18,695 nt of DNA from assembly GCA_024511395.1 (NCBI GenBank), contig JANELJ010000005.1:1-18695 (forward strand), in the 5' to 3' direction. Positions 7,836-16,342 of this stretch are shown here, in pieces. The translations under genes were made by a program, and so were the position numbers. The notes beneath the pieces are model-generated. The model saw only the letters and a list, made by a program, of their open reading frames with translations, searched no databases and was not told the DNA's origin. Origin of the DNA: Gammaproteobacteria bacterium. GTDB taxonomy: Bacteria > Pseudomonadota > Gammaproteobacteria > GRL18. The first letter of the stretch is position 1, and each line of letters begins with the position of its first letter.

Positions 7836-8249
7836 TTACTTAAAAAATAATAAAGCGGCGACTTTACGGTATTCTGAGGTAAGAATATTAAATGTTCTGC
7901 AGGCGGCACCATTATCCATAAAGTCTATGGCTATGTTATTCTGTTTAATGGTTTTTAATAAGTCTATATCCGGGAAGCGGGTGGTTGAGCTGGTGCCGAT
8001 TAGAAAAATATCAGCATCAAACTGCTGCAGGATTTCAATACACTGGCGATTAAAGTGTTCAAACTGCTGGGGAAAATTCTCCTGCGATAACTGATCCTTA
8101 AATACCAGGCAGGTGCTGTCAATAGTAACAAAGTCATCTTCTGTTGAATCACTGGTATGAATATTCCGGTTGGGCTTAATTAGACGGGCGGAATCCTTAT
8201 CATAGGAATGAAAAGAATAAGCATCGGAAATGGTTTCAATCTGCAGCAT
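7836..8249 (-). CDS. Mth938-like domain protein (DUF498/NDUFAF3 family)
   Basis: A 137-residue soluble protein of the Mth938-like fold, a family of unknown bacterial function whose mitochondrial member NDUFAF3 helps to assemble respiratory complex I. The signature half is C-terminal: DIFLIGTSSTTRFP, then LLKTIKQNNIAIDFMDNGAACRTFNILTSEYRKVAALLFF, which matches the family's IGTG, AACRTYNIL and R-V-AAL pattern. The usual length is about 120-130 residues. ATG at 8249 is the only sensible start. The gene reads in the same direction as the btu operon but has its stop 32 bp before the btu promoter, so it is probably a separate unit. A TATAAT (8319-8324) on the minus strand is a possible -10 for it, without a good -35. 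Confidence 0.8.
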   Translation of the reverse strand: MLQIETISDAYSFHSYDKDSARLIKPNRNIHTSDSTEDDFVTIDSTCLVFKDQLSQENFPQQFEHFNRQCIEILQQFDADIFLIGTSSTTRFPDIDLLKTIKQNNIAIDFMDNGAACRTFNILTSEYRKVAALLFFK

Positions 8250-8395
8250 AATTTTATTACTTTAAAACATTTGAATGGGCGCTATCTTTTGTGCTGTTTG
8301 GGTTACTATTTTGGGTAAATTATAACTCAAAGTCACCTGTTTTAATGGGATTTGTAAGAAACAGCCTTAAATATGCAAAAAAGCGGATTTATTGA

Positions 8396-8424
8396 TTGAC
8401 AGGGGAGGGCTGGATTAGTATTTT
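8396..8424 (+). promoter_or_regulatory. Candidate promoter of alaC
   Basis: A perfect -35 TTGACA (8396-8401) is followed after 17 bp by TATTTT (8419-8424), four of six -10 bases. It lies in the 243-bp gap upstream of alaC and would give a leader of about 60 nt. I see no leader peptide or terminator in this gap. Confidence 0.5.
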
Positions 8425-8492
8425 TACTGGTTTTAATTTAAGCTTACTAATAAGTTAATATAACAATTTCCAATCTTTCTGAGGCCAGTTTT

Positions 8493-9692
8493 TTGAACGA
8501 CGATTTTCAGCGAATAAAGCGTTTACCCCCCTATGTTTTTAATATTGTCAATGAACTAAAAGCCAAAGCCAGGGCTCGGGGTGAAGACATTATTGATTTT
8601 GGTATGGGCAACCCCGATCAGCCGACGCCTCAGCATATTGTTAATAAAATGGTGGAAGCGACTCAGCGTAATGATACCCATCGTTATTCCATGTCACGCG
8701 GTGTACCCCGTTTACGTAAAGCCATCTGCAACTGGTACAAACGCAGTTATGATGTGGATCTGGATCCGGAGTCAGAAGCCATTGTGACCATTGGTTCCAA
8801 AGAAGGTCTGGCACATCTGGCACTGGCCACGGTCGGGCCAGGCGATGCGGTACTGGTGCCTAATCCATCCTATCCTATTCATCCTTATGGTTTTGTTATT
8901 GCCGGTGCTGATATCCGCCACGTGCCTATGACACCTGATGTGGACTTTTTTGCTGAAATGGAAAAAGCCATTAAGGATTCCTGGCCCAAGCCCAAAATGC
9001 TGGTGCTTAATTTTCCCGGTAATCCGACGACCCAGTGCGTAGAACTGGACTTTTTTGAAAAAGTTGTGAAAATTGCCCGTGAGCATAATATCTGGGTAGT
9101 ACACGATATTGCCTATGCAGAAATTGTATTTGACGGCTATAAAGCCCCCTCTATATTACAGGTTCCCGGTGCTAAAGAGATTGCTGTAGAGTTTTACTCT
9201 CTGTCTAAAACTTATAATATGCCCGGTTGGCGGGTCGGTTTTATGTGTGGTAATCCGACACTGGTTGTGGCATTAACCCGTATGAAGTCCTATCTGGACT
9301 ACGGTATGTTTACCCCCATTCAGGTGGCGGCTATACATGCCCTTGACGGTCCACAGGACTGTGTGGACGATATTCGCCAGATGTACCAGGATCGCCGCGA
9401 TGTCCTGTGTAACGGACTGGATTCCGTAGGCTGGAAGGTTGAAAAACCCAAAGCCACCATGTTTGTCTGGGCGCCTATCCCTGAAGAATACAAAACCATG
9501 GGATCTCTGGATTTTTCCAAAAAACTGCTGATTGAGGCTAAAGTGGCCGTATCTCCCGGTGTGGGTTTTGGTGAATACGGCGATAACCACGTGCGTTTCA
9601 GCCTTATTGAAAATGAGCACCGAACCCGTCAGGCCATGCGCGGGATCCGGGAAATGTTTAAAAAAGATAAAGTGGGTATCTTTAAGGAATAG
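8493..9692 (+). CDS. alaC: Alanine transaminase AlaC (YfdZ-type, fold-type I PLP)
   Basis: A 399-residue PLP-dependent aminotransferase that makes L-alanine from pyruvate with glutamate as donor. The characteristic N-terminus [17 protein letters not shown] and [14 protein letters not shown] match Ala[29 protein letters not shown] and [13 protein letters not shown] line the cofactor site, and the Schiff-base Lys is residue 239 in [15 protein letters not shown]. The substrate-binding Arg lies in HVRFSLIEN. The start must be TTG at 8493: GAGG lies 8 nt upstream, and no in-frame ATG or GTG occurs between there and the conserved N-terminus. It precedes hom by about 100 bp, an arrangement found in other gammaproteobacteria. 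A hom promoter in the gap means that hom need not depend on alaC transcription. Confidence 0.93.
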   Translation: MNDDFQRIKRLPPYVFNIVNELKAKARARGEDIIDFGMGNPDQPTPQHIVNKMVEATQRNDTHRYSMSRGVPRLRKAICNWYKRSYDVDLDPESEAIVTIGSKEGLAHLALATVGPGDAVLVPNPSYPIHPYGFVIAGADIRHVPMTPDVDFFAEMEKAIKDSWPKPKMLVLNFPGNPTTQCVELDFFEKVVKIAREHNIWVVHDIAYAEIVFDGYKAPSILQVPGAKEIAVEFYSLSKTYNMPGWRVGFMCGNPTLVVALTRMKSYLDYGMFTPIQVAAIHALDGPQDCVDDIRQMYQDRRDVLCNGLDSVGWKVEKPKATMFVWAPIPEEYKTMGSLDFSKKLLIEAKVAVSPGVGFGEYGDNHVRFSLIENEHRTRQAMRGIREMFKKDKVGIFKE

Positions 9693-9707
9693 GTTAAGGA
9701 ATAAACT

Positions 9708-9737
9708 TTGATATTCTCAGGCTACACTTGATATAAT
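9708..9737 (+). promoter_or_regulatory. Promoter of hom
   Basis: TTGATA (9708-9713, five of six) and a perfect -10 TATAAT (9732-9737) with an 18-bp spacer lie between alaC and hom. The start would be near 9744, giving a leader of under 50 nt that holds no attenuator hairpin or threonine-rich leader peptide. Confidence 0.7.
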
Positions 9738-9790
9738 ACCGTCCCTGTTTAAAGTCATATTTATTAATAAAGAAATAATTGGAGAATCTA

Positions 9791-11107
9791 TTGGAACCGG
9801 TTAAGGTTGGCCTGTTAGGTCTGGGTACAGTGGGGGGCGGTACGGTTAATGTTCTGCAGCGTAATGCAGAAGAAATTTCCCGTCGTGCCGGTCGTGGAAT
9901 TATTGTCAGTCATGCTTCAGTGCGGGATATTAACAAGCCCCGTATCTGTAAGACCGACGATATTCAGTTAACCGAAAGCCCTATGGACGCGGTAACCGAT
10001 CCCGATGTGTCCATAGTGGTAGAACTGATTGGCGGTGATACCCTGGCCCGGGAACTGGTGCTAAAGGCCATTGCCAACGGTAAGCATGTGGTCACTGCCA
10101 ATAAAGCTCTGATAGCCAAGCACGGTAATGAGATTTTCTCTGCGGCTCAGAAGCAGGGCGTTATGGTGGCATTTGAGGCGGCGGTAGCCGGTGGTATTCC
10201 CATTATTAAAGCCATTCGTGAAGGTCTGGCGGGTAATAATATTCAATGGCTGGCCGGTATTATTAACGGCACTGGTAACTTTATTCTGACAGAAATGCGC
10301 GATAAGGGCCGTGATTTTGACTCAGTACTGGCTGAAGCTCAGCGTCTGGGTTATGCCGAAGCGGACCCCACCTTTGATGTGGAAGGTATTGATGCCGCCC
10401 ATAAACTGACCATTCTGGCGTCTATTGCCTTCGGTATTCCGTTGCAGTTTGAAAAAACTTTTACTGAAGGGATAAGTAAAATCACCCGTCAGGATGTGGA
10501 TTATGCCAGTGAACTGGGCTTTACCATTAAACATCTTGGTGTATCACGACGCACTGAAAAAGGCGTCGAACTTCGTGTACATCCAACCTTAATTCCTAAA
10601 AAGCGTCTGATTGCTAATGTAGACGGCGTTATGAATGCCGTACTGGTTAAGGGGGATGCTGTCGGTCCAACCCTTTATTATGGTGCCGGTGCTGGTGCTG
10701 AACCTACCGCTTCTGCGGTTGTGGCGGATATTGTTGATGTGGTTAGGGTTTTAACCTCTGATCCTGAAAACCGCGTACCTCATCTGGCCTTCCAGCCCGA
10801 ATCGCTCTCTGATATTCCAGTACTGTCCATAGAAGAAGTAGAAACCGCTTATTATCTGCGTATCTCTGCTTCTGATGAAACCGGTGTACTAGCCAATATT
10901 ACCCGTATTCTGGCAGATAACGGTATCAGTATTGATTCTATGCTGCAGAAAGAACATGAATCCGATGCGGATAAAGCCACCATTATTATTATTACCCACA
11001 CCACAGTGGAAGGAAATATGGATAAAGCTCTGGACAAAATACATACACTGGATGTAGTGGATGGTGATGTGGTGCGTATCCGTCTTGAGCATCTGGACGC
11101 TGATTAA
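9791..11107 (+). CDS. hom: Homoserine dehydrogenase
   Basis: Hom reduces aspartate semialdehyde to homoserine, the branch point to threonine and methionine. The 438-residue single-function enzyme has an N-terminal nucleotide-binding motif, VGLLGLGTVGGGT, within residues 5-18, a catalytic Lys at about residue 105 in VVTANKALIAKHG, the catalytic-domain signature GYAEADPTFDVEGIDAAHK, and a C-terminal ACT domain from about residue 350 (YYLRISASDETGVLANITRIL) that usually mediates feedback inhibition by threonine. I set the start at TTG 9791 because GGAG (9781-9784) lies 6 nt upstream and the product then begins MEPVKVGLL as in relatives. A TTG at 9779 is possible. An in-frame stop lies directly before it, so no ATG start exists. 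Confidence 0.96.
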   Translation: MEPVKVGLLGLGTVGGGTVNVLQRNAEEISRRAGRGIIVSHASVRDINKPRICKTDDIQLTESPMDAVTDPDVSIVVELIGGDTLARELVLKAIANGKHVVTANKALIAKHGNEIFSAAQKQGVMVAFEAAVAGGIPIIKAIREGLAGNNIQWLAGIINGTGNFILTEMRDKGRDFDSVLAEAQRLGYAEADPTFDVEGIDAAHKLTILASIAFGIPLQFEKTFTEGISKITRQDVDYASELGFTIKHLGVSRRTEKGVELRVHPTLIPKKRLIANVDGVMNAVLVKGDAVGPTLYYGAGAGAEPTASAVVADIVDVVRVLTSDPENRVPHLAFQPESLSDIPVLSIEEVETAYYLRISASDETGVLANITRILADNGISIDSMLQKEHESDADKATIIIITHTTVEGNMDKALDKIHTLDVVDGDVVRIRLEHLDAD

Positions 11108-11124
11108 AGCTAGTCTGACGGATC

Positions 11125-12207
11125 TTGACTGCAAGTCTGACTTTTATAGTACCGGGTCTGCTGGATCCGGTACCCTATCTTGAACAGGTTCCTGCTCAGG
11201 AACTGCCCGAACTGCCGCTGTTTAATAAAATTCTCTCGCGTGGACAGTGGATTCTTCCAGCCCATGAAAATACACAACCTTACGGTTTTTATTCCACTAT
11301 AATTTCTGAGTTAACTCAAAGTGAAATCAACAGCACTTTGCCTTTAGCCAGTTTTTTGTATCTGGCAGAGAATCAAAGTATTGAAGATCCTCGTTTAAAG
11401 CAAAAATGGATTATGCGGGTGGATCCCTGTGTAATGGCTCCGGATCGGGATCAGTTGTTGTTGACAAAAATTTATCTGAATAATATAGAACAGGCCGAAG
11501 CTGACCAGCTGCTACAGGAAATAAATGCCTTTTATAAGACTATTGAGGATGACATCCAATGGCAGCTTTATGCCCTGGCACCTGAGCACTGGTATCTGGT
11601 TTGTGAGCAACCCATACAACTGGATACCTTTCCGCCGGAAAAAGTACTCAATAAACCTTTAAAACACTATCTACCTAAGGGAAAGGAGAGTGCCTACTGG
11701 CGAAATCTGTTTAATGAATTTCAGATGATTCTGCATCAGAGTCCGGTCAATCAGCAACGTATGCAGCAGGGTAAAGCGGCATTAAACAGTGTCTGGTTCT
11801 GGGGCAACGGGCCAGTAGATCTGGCAGAAAATGATAAAGAATTAAATAATACTCAATTATATTCGGATCTGGATTTTGTAAAAGGTCTGGCAAAGCATTA
11901 TAAGACAGAGTGTGCCCCCATACCTGAACAACTTAAATCAGTATCCTTTACAGAACAGGACAGACATATTTTTGTTATCCGTGATTTTATGGATGATATT
12001 GAACAACGAGATTTATTTCAATGGTTGGAACGCTTAAAAACCTTTGAAAGCCATTTTCTTGCAGATATTGTGGAATTACTGAGTAATAAGACGATTGACC
12101 AGTGTGAACTGGTATCACCTTCTGGTAAACGGTTACTGGTTACCAGGCGTCTTTTGTCTCGTTTTTGGAAAAAATCACTTTTATGGCAATATTTTGACTA
12201 TAATTAA
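11125..12207 (+). CDS. RpfE-like protein, often labelled phosphoglycerate mutase
   Basis: A 360-residue protein of the family that databases label 'phosphoglycerate mutase' or 'regulatory protein RpfE'. It begins with FIVPGLLDPVPYL, and its best-known block is near residues 212-230, where GKAALNSVWFWGNGP matches the family's GKP-x-NSVWFWG-G signature. The metal-binding and phosphoserine motifs of true cofactor-independent phosphoglycerate mutase are not visible, so enzymatic activity is doubtful. In other proteobacteria this gene often sits next to recJ, which is not in the window; here it follows hom by 17 bp and is probably co-transcribed. TTG at 11125 is the only usable start because an in-frame TGA lies at 11116-11118. 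The real role is unknown. Confidence 0.7.
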   Translation: MTASLTFIVPGLLDPVPYLEQVPAQELPELPLFNKILSRGQWILPAHENTQPYGFYSTIISELTQSEINSTLPLASFLYLAENQSIEDPRLKQKWIMRVDPCVMAPDRDQLLLTKIYLNNIEQAEADQLLQEINAFYKTIEDDIQWQLYALAPEHWYLVCEQPIQLDTFPPEKVLNKPLKHYLPKGKESAYWRNLFNEFQMILHQSPVNQQRMQQGKAALNSVWFWGNGPVDLAENDKELNNTQLYSDLDFVKGLAKHYKTECAPIPEQLKSVSFTEQDRHIFVIRDFMDDIEQRDLFQWLERLKTFESHFLADIVELLSNKTIDQCELVSPSGKRLLVTRRLLSRFWKKSLLWQYFDYN

Positions 12208-12235
12208 AAACAACTGAAGAGTTATCCGATCAAAT

Positions 12236-12508
12236 ATGACTGAAATCAAATGGACTGATTATTTAAAATATAAGGCAAAGCTTCGAGGATTTACTTTAGA
12301 AAATATTGAAGACATTATCAGATACAGCAATGAAAGGTATTTCGATACTGTAACTGACAGGTGGATTGTTGTGGGTAAAGATTCCGATGTTTTAGTCATA
12401 ATTCCGCATGAAATTGATACGAATGATACGATTACTCCTATCACTATTCATGCGACAACTCGACAACAAATCAATTATAGAGTAAAAAGTGGCAGGTTTA
12501 AAAAATGA
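12236..12508 (+). CDS. Small HATTRQQI-motif protein, toxin-like partner of DUF2283
   Basis: A 90-residue basic protein. It reads IKWTDYLKYKAKLRGF, then IEDIIRYSNERYFDT-TDRWIVVGKD, then ITPITIHATTRQQINYRVKSGRF. The layout of an N-terminal helix, a compact beta-sheet core and a basic C-terminal tail recalls BrnT/RelE-like or DUF4258-like toxins, but I cannot place it firmly in a named family. I recall similar proteins paired with DUF2283 genes. It overlaps the downstream gene by four bases (ATGA at 12505-12508), as toxin-antitoxin pairs often do. It is followed by a convergent mfd and preceded by the RpfE-like gene by 28 bp. Confidence 0.6.
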   Translation: MTEIKWTDYLKYKAKLRGFTLENIEDIIRYSNERYFDTVTDRWIVVGKDSDVLVIIPHEIDTNDTITPITIHATTRQQINYRVKSGRFKK

Positions 12509-12735
12509 AAGAGCCGGAATTAACATATTTTAAAGAGGAAGATATTTTACATCTTTCTATTTCTGACGATCATGAAACAGGTAGTGTGGAAATCAGTCCT
12601 AATATTACTGCAGAGCTAAATGATAAAGGTGAATTAATAGGTGTTGAAATTATCGGTGCCAGTGCTTTTCTGAGAGACTCAATTCTGGAGTCTGCTCAGG
12701 CAAAATTACTGCATTTAACCGATCATGTTGCCTAG
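12505..12735 (+). CDS. DUF2283 domain protein, putative antitoxin
   Basis: A 76-residue acidic protein with the DUF2283 pattern: LTYFKEEDILHLSIS, a short turn with GSVEISPNITAELNDKGELIGVEIIGASAFL, and a C-terminal helix. DUF2283 has no proven biochemical role. It is commonly found as the small acidic member of two-gene pairs, which fits an antitoxin. Its ATG overlaps the stop of the preceding gene by four bases, so translation is probably coupled. The order here is toxin-like first, antitoxin-like second. The stop lies 11 bp from the convergent end of mfd. Confidence 0.75.
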   Translation: MKEPELTYFKEEDILHLSISDDHETGSVEISPNITAELNDKGELIGVEIIGASAFLRDSILESAQAKLLHLTDHVA

Positions 12736-12746
12736 TTTGTAGTAGT

Positions 12747-15700
12747 TTAACTAAAACTATCCAGTAACGTATTCAAATAATCAAACTGCTTTTCAATATT
12801 ATCTTCTTTCTTTAATAAGCGTAATTTACTGTTGCCATCAAGTTTATACAGGTTCGGCTGAGTCTGTATCAGAGTAATGATTTTCATAGGATCAATATTG
12901 GGCTGTTCACTGAACACCATGCGCCCGCCCAGATCGCTGAAATCAATACTTAAAATATCCAGCGGTGTAGCCTTGAGTTTTAATGAGGTAATGGCAAACA
13001 GATTTTTAATCTGTTCGGTCAGCAGACCGAAACGGTCGATCATTTCCACCTGAATATCCTTTAATTCCATATCATTCCGGGCATTGGCAATGCGCTTATA
13101 CATCACCAGACGGGTATGAATATCCGGCAGGTAGTCATCCGGGATCAGCGCCGGAATATGCATATTTACTTCAGAACCGTGATGCGCTGAGGTTTCTATG
13201 TCTGGATCCTTGCCTTCTTTAAGGGACTTAACCGCCCGTTCCAGTAATTCGGAATACAGAGTAAAACCAATTTCCTGAATCTGGCCGCTTTGATCTTCTC
13301 CCAGTAACTCACCGGAACCGCGTATTTCCAGATCATGGGTGGCCAGAGTAAAGCCGGCACCTAAATCTTCTATGGATTCAATGGCTTCCAGACGCTTAAT
13401 CGCATCGGCGGTCATCAGCTTTTTGTCCGGTACGGTTAAATAAGCATAGGCTTTATGGTGTGAACGTCCCACCCGGCCTCTTAACTGATAAAGCTGCGCC
13501 AGTCCAAAGCGATCGGCCCGTTCTATAATAATGGTATTGGCCGTAGGAATATCGATACCGGTTTCAATAATGGTGGTACAGACCAGAATATTAAAACGCT
13601 GGTGATAAAAATCACACATTATCTGTTCCAGCTCTTTCTCGCGCATCTGGCCGTGTGCAATATCAATTTTAGCATCGGGTAATAATTCAGACAGTTCCTG
13701 GGCTTTTTTCTCAATGCTCTGGACATTATTATGCAGTACAAACACCTGGCCGCCATGCATAATTTCCCGCTGACAGGCTTCACGGATGATGTCGTTATTC
13801 CATTTTTGTACAAAGGTTTTAATGGACAGCCGTCGTGCCGGCGGGGTAGCAATAATGGAAAAGTCCCGGATACCGGATAAGGACATATTTAAAGTACGGG
13901 GGATCGGGGTGGCAGTCATGGTTAGAATATCCACCTTACTGCGCAGTTGCTTAAAGCGTTCTTTCTGGTGGACACCAAAGCGGTGTTCTTCATCAATAAT
14001 AACCAGTCCCAGTTCTTTGTATTTAATGTTTTCCTGCAGCAGTTTATGGGTACCGATGACAATATCTATGGTGCCGTCTGCAACACCCTTTAAAATAGCT
14101 TCCTGTTCTTTTTTAGACTGAAAACGGGATATACCGGCAATCTTAATTGGCCATTCGGCAAAACGGTTCTGAAAATTTTCTGTATGCTGCTGACTGAGCA
14201 GGGTGGTTGGTACCAGAATAGCCACCTGTTTACCGCCGGAAACAGCAATAAAGGCTGCACGCATGGCCACTTCTGTTTTACCAAACCCCACATCACCGCA
14301 TACCAGCCTGTCCATAGGCCGAGGGCCGGTCATGTCGGCTATTATATTATCAATGGCTTCCTGCTGATCCGGGGTTTCTTCAAAGGGGAAACTGCTGGCA
14401 AAGGCTAGGTAATCCTGTTCATTATAACGATAGGCAAAACCCTGCTGGGCTTCACGCTCGGCATAAATTTCCAGCAGTTCGGCGGCCACGTCCCGAATTT
14501 TTTCTCGGGCCTTGCGTTTGGCTTTTTCCCATTGTCCGCTGCCCAGTTTATGCAGCGGTGCAGTATCAGGATTGGAACCGGTATAGCGGCTGATTAAATG
14601 CAGAGAGGCTACCGGTACATAAAGCTTGTCTCCTCCGGCGTATTCCAGTTCCAGAAATTCAGCGGTTTCATCATTCACGGTCAGGGTTTTCATGCCCAGA
14701 TAGCAACCCACACCATTGTCTTCATGAACAACCGGGGAACCAATTTCCAGTTCTGCCAGAGTATTGATAATGGCATCACTGTCCTGAGTGCGGGACTTAC
14801 GGCGACGGCGCTGCATAACCTGCTGACCGTAAAGCTGGGACTCGCTGATAACGGCAATATCAGGCAGTAACAGGCCTTCATACAGTGGAGCTGTGCAGAC
14901 TGCAGGGCTTTTTTTACTGCTTAAAAAGTTTGACCAGCCGGGCAGGGTTTTGGGATAAATCTTGTAAGGTTTTAATAACTCCAACAGGATTTCACGCCGT
15001 CCGGCGGTTTCCGTACAGAACAGAACTTTCTGTTTTTGTTCTCTGGCGGTATCAAGAAACTGCTGTAATTGCTCCAGCGGATTGTCTTTCTGGGTATTAA
15101 TGGTTAAAGCCGGCGGCTTTTCACTATTAAAATTAAAGACACCGGCTTTGGGCGGAAACTCAAAAGACTGGACAATGATTCTGGGGTAATTTTTAAAGTG
15201 TGCAAACAGCTCATCGGTTTTTAGAAAAAGCTGCTGAGGCTCCAGTACCGGGCGGGCGGTATTATGTCGGTATTGTTCATAACGTTGTTCGGTTTCATGG
15301 ATAAAGCTGTCAGTAACGGTTTCCAGATCGGCAAAATTAATAATGACAGACTGCTGCGGAAGATAGTCAAACAGGGTTGTAGTCTGCTCAAAAAACAGCG
15401 GCAGGTAATATTCTATACCAGCCGGGGATATGCCTTGGCCGACTTCATTATAAATTGTGCTCTGGGTTAAGTCACCGCCCAGAGTATTGCGGAACTGTTC
15501 TCTGAACAGTTCAATACTTTCCTTATCCAGCGGAAACTCTCGTGCCGGCATCATATTGATACGTTCAATATCCTGTATGGAACGCTGGGTTTCAATATCA
15601 AAGGTTTTAATGGTTTCTATTTCATCATCAAACAGATCCAGCCGGTAGGGTTCCGGGCTGCCCATGGGGAACAGGTCGATAATACTGCCCCGAACCGCAA

Positions 15701-16202
15701 ACTCACCGTGTTCATAAACATTATTGACGCATTGATAACCACGCTTTTCCAGATCCCGCCGAAACTCACCAATATCCAGGGTCATGCCCTTGCTCAGCAG
15801 CAGGGTATTATTATTAATATAATCCAGCGGCATAAGCCGGTGCATCAGGGTGTTTAAGGGCAGTATTAAAATACCCTGTTTTAAGCGGGGTAGGTGGTAC
15901 AGTGTGGACAGACGTTCAGAAATAATGTCCTGATGGGGGGAAAAAATATCATAAGGCAGGGTTTTCCAGTCCGGCAGGGTCAATATTTCCAGTGCCTTAT
16001 CACTGACAAAAAAGGACAATTCATATTTCAGCTTCGATGCCGAGGGCATGTCGGATGTGATCAGGGTAAGAAACTGACCGGACTGCTCAGCCAGACGGGC
16101 AATCGCCAGGCTGAGGGCACTGCCGTAGAGCTTGCCCCAATAGCTTTTTATAGCAGTTTTGGATACAAATTCAGGTGACAACGGAGAGTATAGATTATCC
16201 AT
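12747..16202 (-). CDS. mfd: Transcription-repair coupling factor Mfd
   Basis: A full-length 1151-residue DNA translocase that removes RNA polymerase stalled at lesions and recruits UvrA. The N-terminal UvrB-like module spans roughly residues 1-340, with the UvrA-contact region inside it. The RNA polymerase-interaction domain starts near residue 490 (HEDNGVGCYLG). The helicase core follows with TPDQQEAI, Walker A GDVGFGKT near residues 634-641, DEEH at about residues 734-737, TATPIPRTL near 764, then GRVGRS and RGSGELLGEDQSG in the second RecA lobe. The C-terminal TRCF domain covers about residues 1000-1110 (IPDDYLPDIHTRLVMYKRIA). ATG at 16202 has no clear ribosome-binding site. It is divergent from thrC. 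Confidence 0.98.
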   Translation of the reverse strand: MDNLYSPLSPEFVSKTAIKSYWGKLYGSALSLAIARLAEQSGQFLTLITSDMPSASKLKYELSFFVSDKALEILTLPDWKTLPYDIFSPHQDIISERLSTLYHLPRLKQGILILPLNTLMHRLMPLDYINNNTLLLSKGMTLDIGEFRRDLEKRGYQCVNNVYEHGEFAVRGSIIDLFPMGSPEPYRLDLFDDEIETIKTFDIETQRSIQDIERINMMPAREFPLDKESIELFREQFRNTLGGDLTQSTIYNEVGQGISPAGIEYYLPLFFEQTTTLFDYLPQQSVIINFADLETVTDSFIHETEQRYEQYRHNTARPVLEPQQLFLKTDELFAHFKNYPRIIVQSFEFPPKAGVFNFNSEKPPALTINTQKDNPLEQLQQFLDTAREQKQKVLFCTETAGRREILLELLKPYKIYPKTLPGWSNFLSSKKSPAVCTAPLYEGLLLPDIAVISESQLYGQQVMQRRRRKSRTQDSDAIINTLAELEIGSPVVHEDNGVGCYLGMKTLTVNDETAEFLELEYAGGDKLYVPVASLHLISRYTGSNPDTAPLHKLGSGQWEKAKRKAREKIRDVAAELLEIYAEREAQQGFAYRYNEQDYLAFASSFPFEETPDQQEAIDNIIADMTGPRPMDRLVCGDVGFGKTEVAMRAAFIAVSGGKQVAILVPTTLLSQQHTENFQNRFAEWPIKIAGISRFQSKKEQEAILKGVADGTIDIVIGTHKLLQENIKYKELGLVIIDEEHRFGVHQKERFKQLRSKVDILTMTATPIPRTLNMSLSGIRDFSIIATPPARRLSIKTFVQKWNNDIIREACQREIMHGGQVFVLHNNVQSIEKKAQELSELLPDAKIDIAHGQMREKELEQIMCDFYHQRFNILVCTTIIETGIDIPTANTIIIERADRFGLAQLYQLRGRVGRSHHKAYAYLTVPDKKLMTADAIKRLEAIESIEDLGAGFTLATHDLEIRGSGELLGEDQSGQIQEIGFTLYSELLERAVKSLKEGKDPDIETSAHHGSEVNMHIPALIPDDYLPDIHTRLVMYKRIANARNDMELKDIQVEMIDRFGLLTEQIKNLFAITSLKLKATPLDILSIDFSDLGGRMVFSEQPNIDPMKIITLIQTQPNLYKLDGNSKLRLLKKEDNIEKQFDYLNTLLDSFS

Positions 16203-16342
16203 TTAGTTTTGACAGTTAGTGTAAAAAAAGACGCATAATTATATCTGAATTACAAAAATTATGAGAATTTATTTGCCTGAAACGCTATAATTATCCCTCT
16301 TAAATTTAAAGATTTTTAATCAAAACTCAGGTTCTGTTAACT
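16203..16342. promoter_or_regulatory. Divergent mfd-thrC promoter region
   Basis: This 140-bp gap must hold both promoters. On the plus strand TATAAT at 16286-16291 is a perfect -10 for thrC, but no good -35 is seen at 16-18 bp. On the minus strand TATAAT at 16238-16243 is a perfect -10 for mfd with a weak TTCTCA about 18 bp upstream. The region is AT-rich. No operator palindrome or leader attenuator is evident. Confidence 0.4.

Noticed and set aside
7789..8094. 101-codon plus-strand frame opposite the Mth938-like gene
   Set aside because: The opposite strand encodes the conserved family signature, so this is a shadow frame.
9682..9703. Ten-base direct repeat TTAAGGAATA twice across the alaC stop codon
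   Set aside because: Too short and AT-rich to distinguish from chance; no known site matches.
13786..16178. Several plus-strand frames of 60-110 codons opposite mfd
   Set aside because: All lie inside the well-conserved mfd coding frame and have no motifs or ribosome sites.
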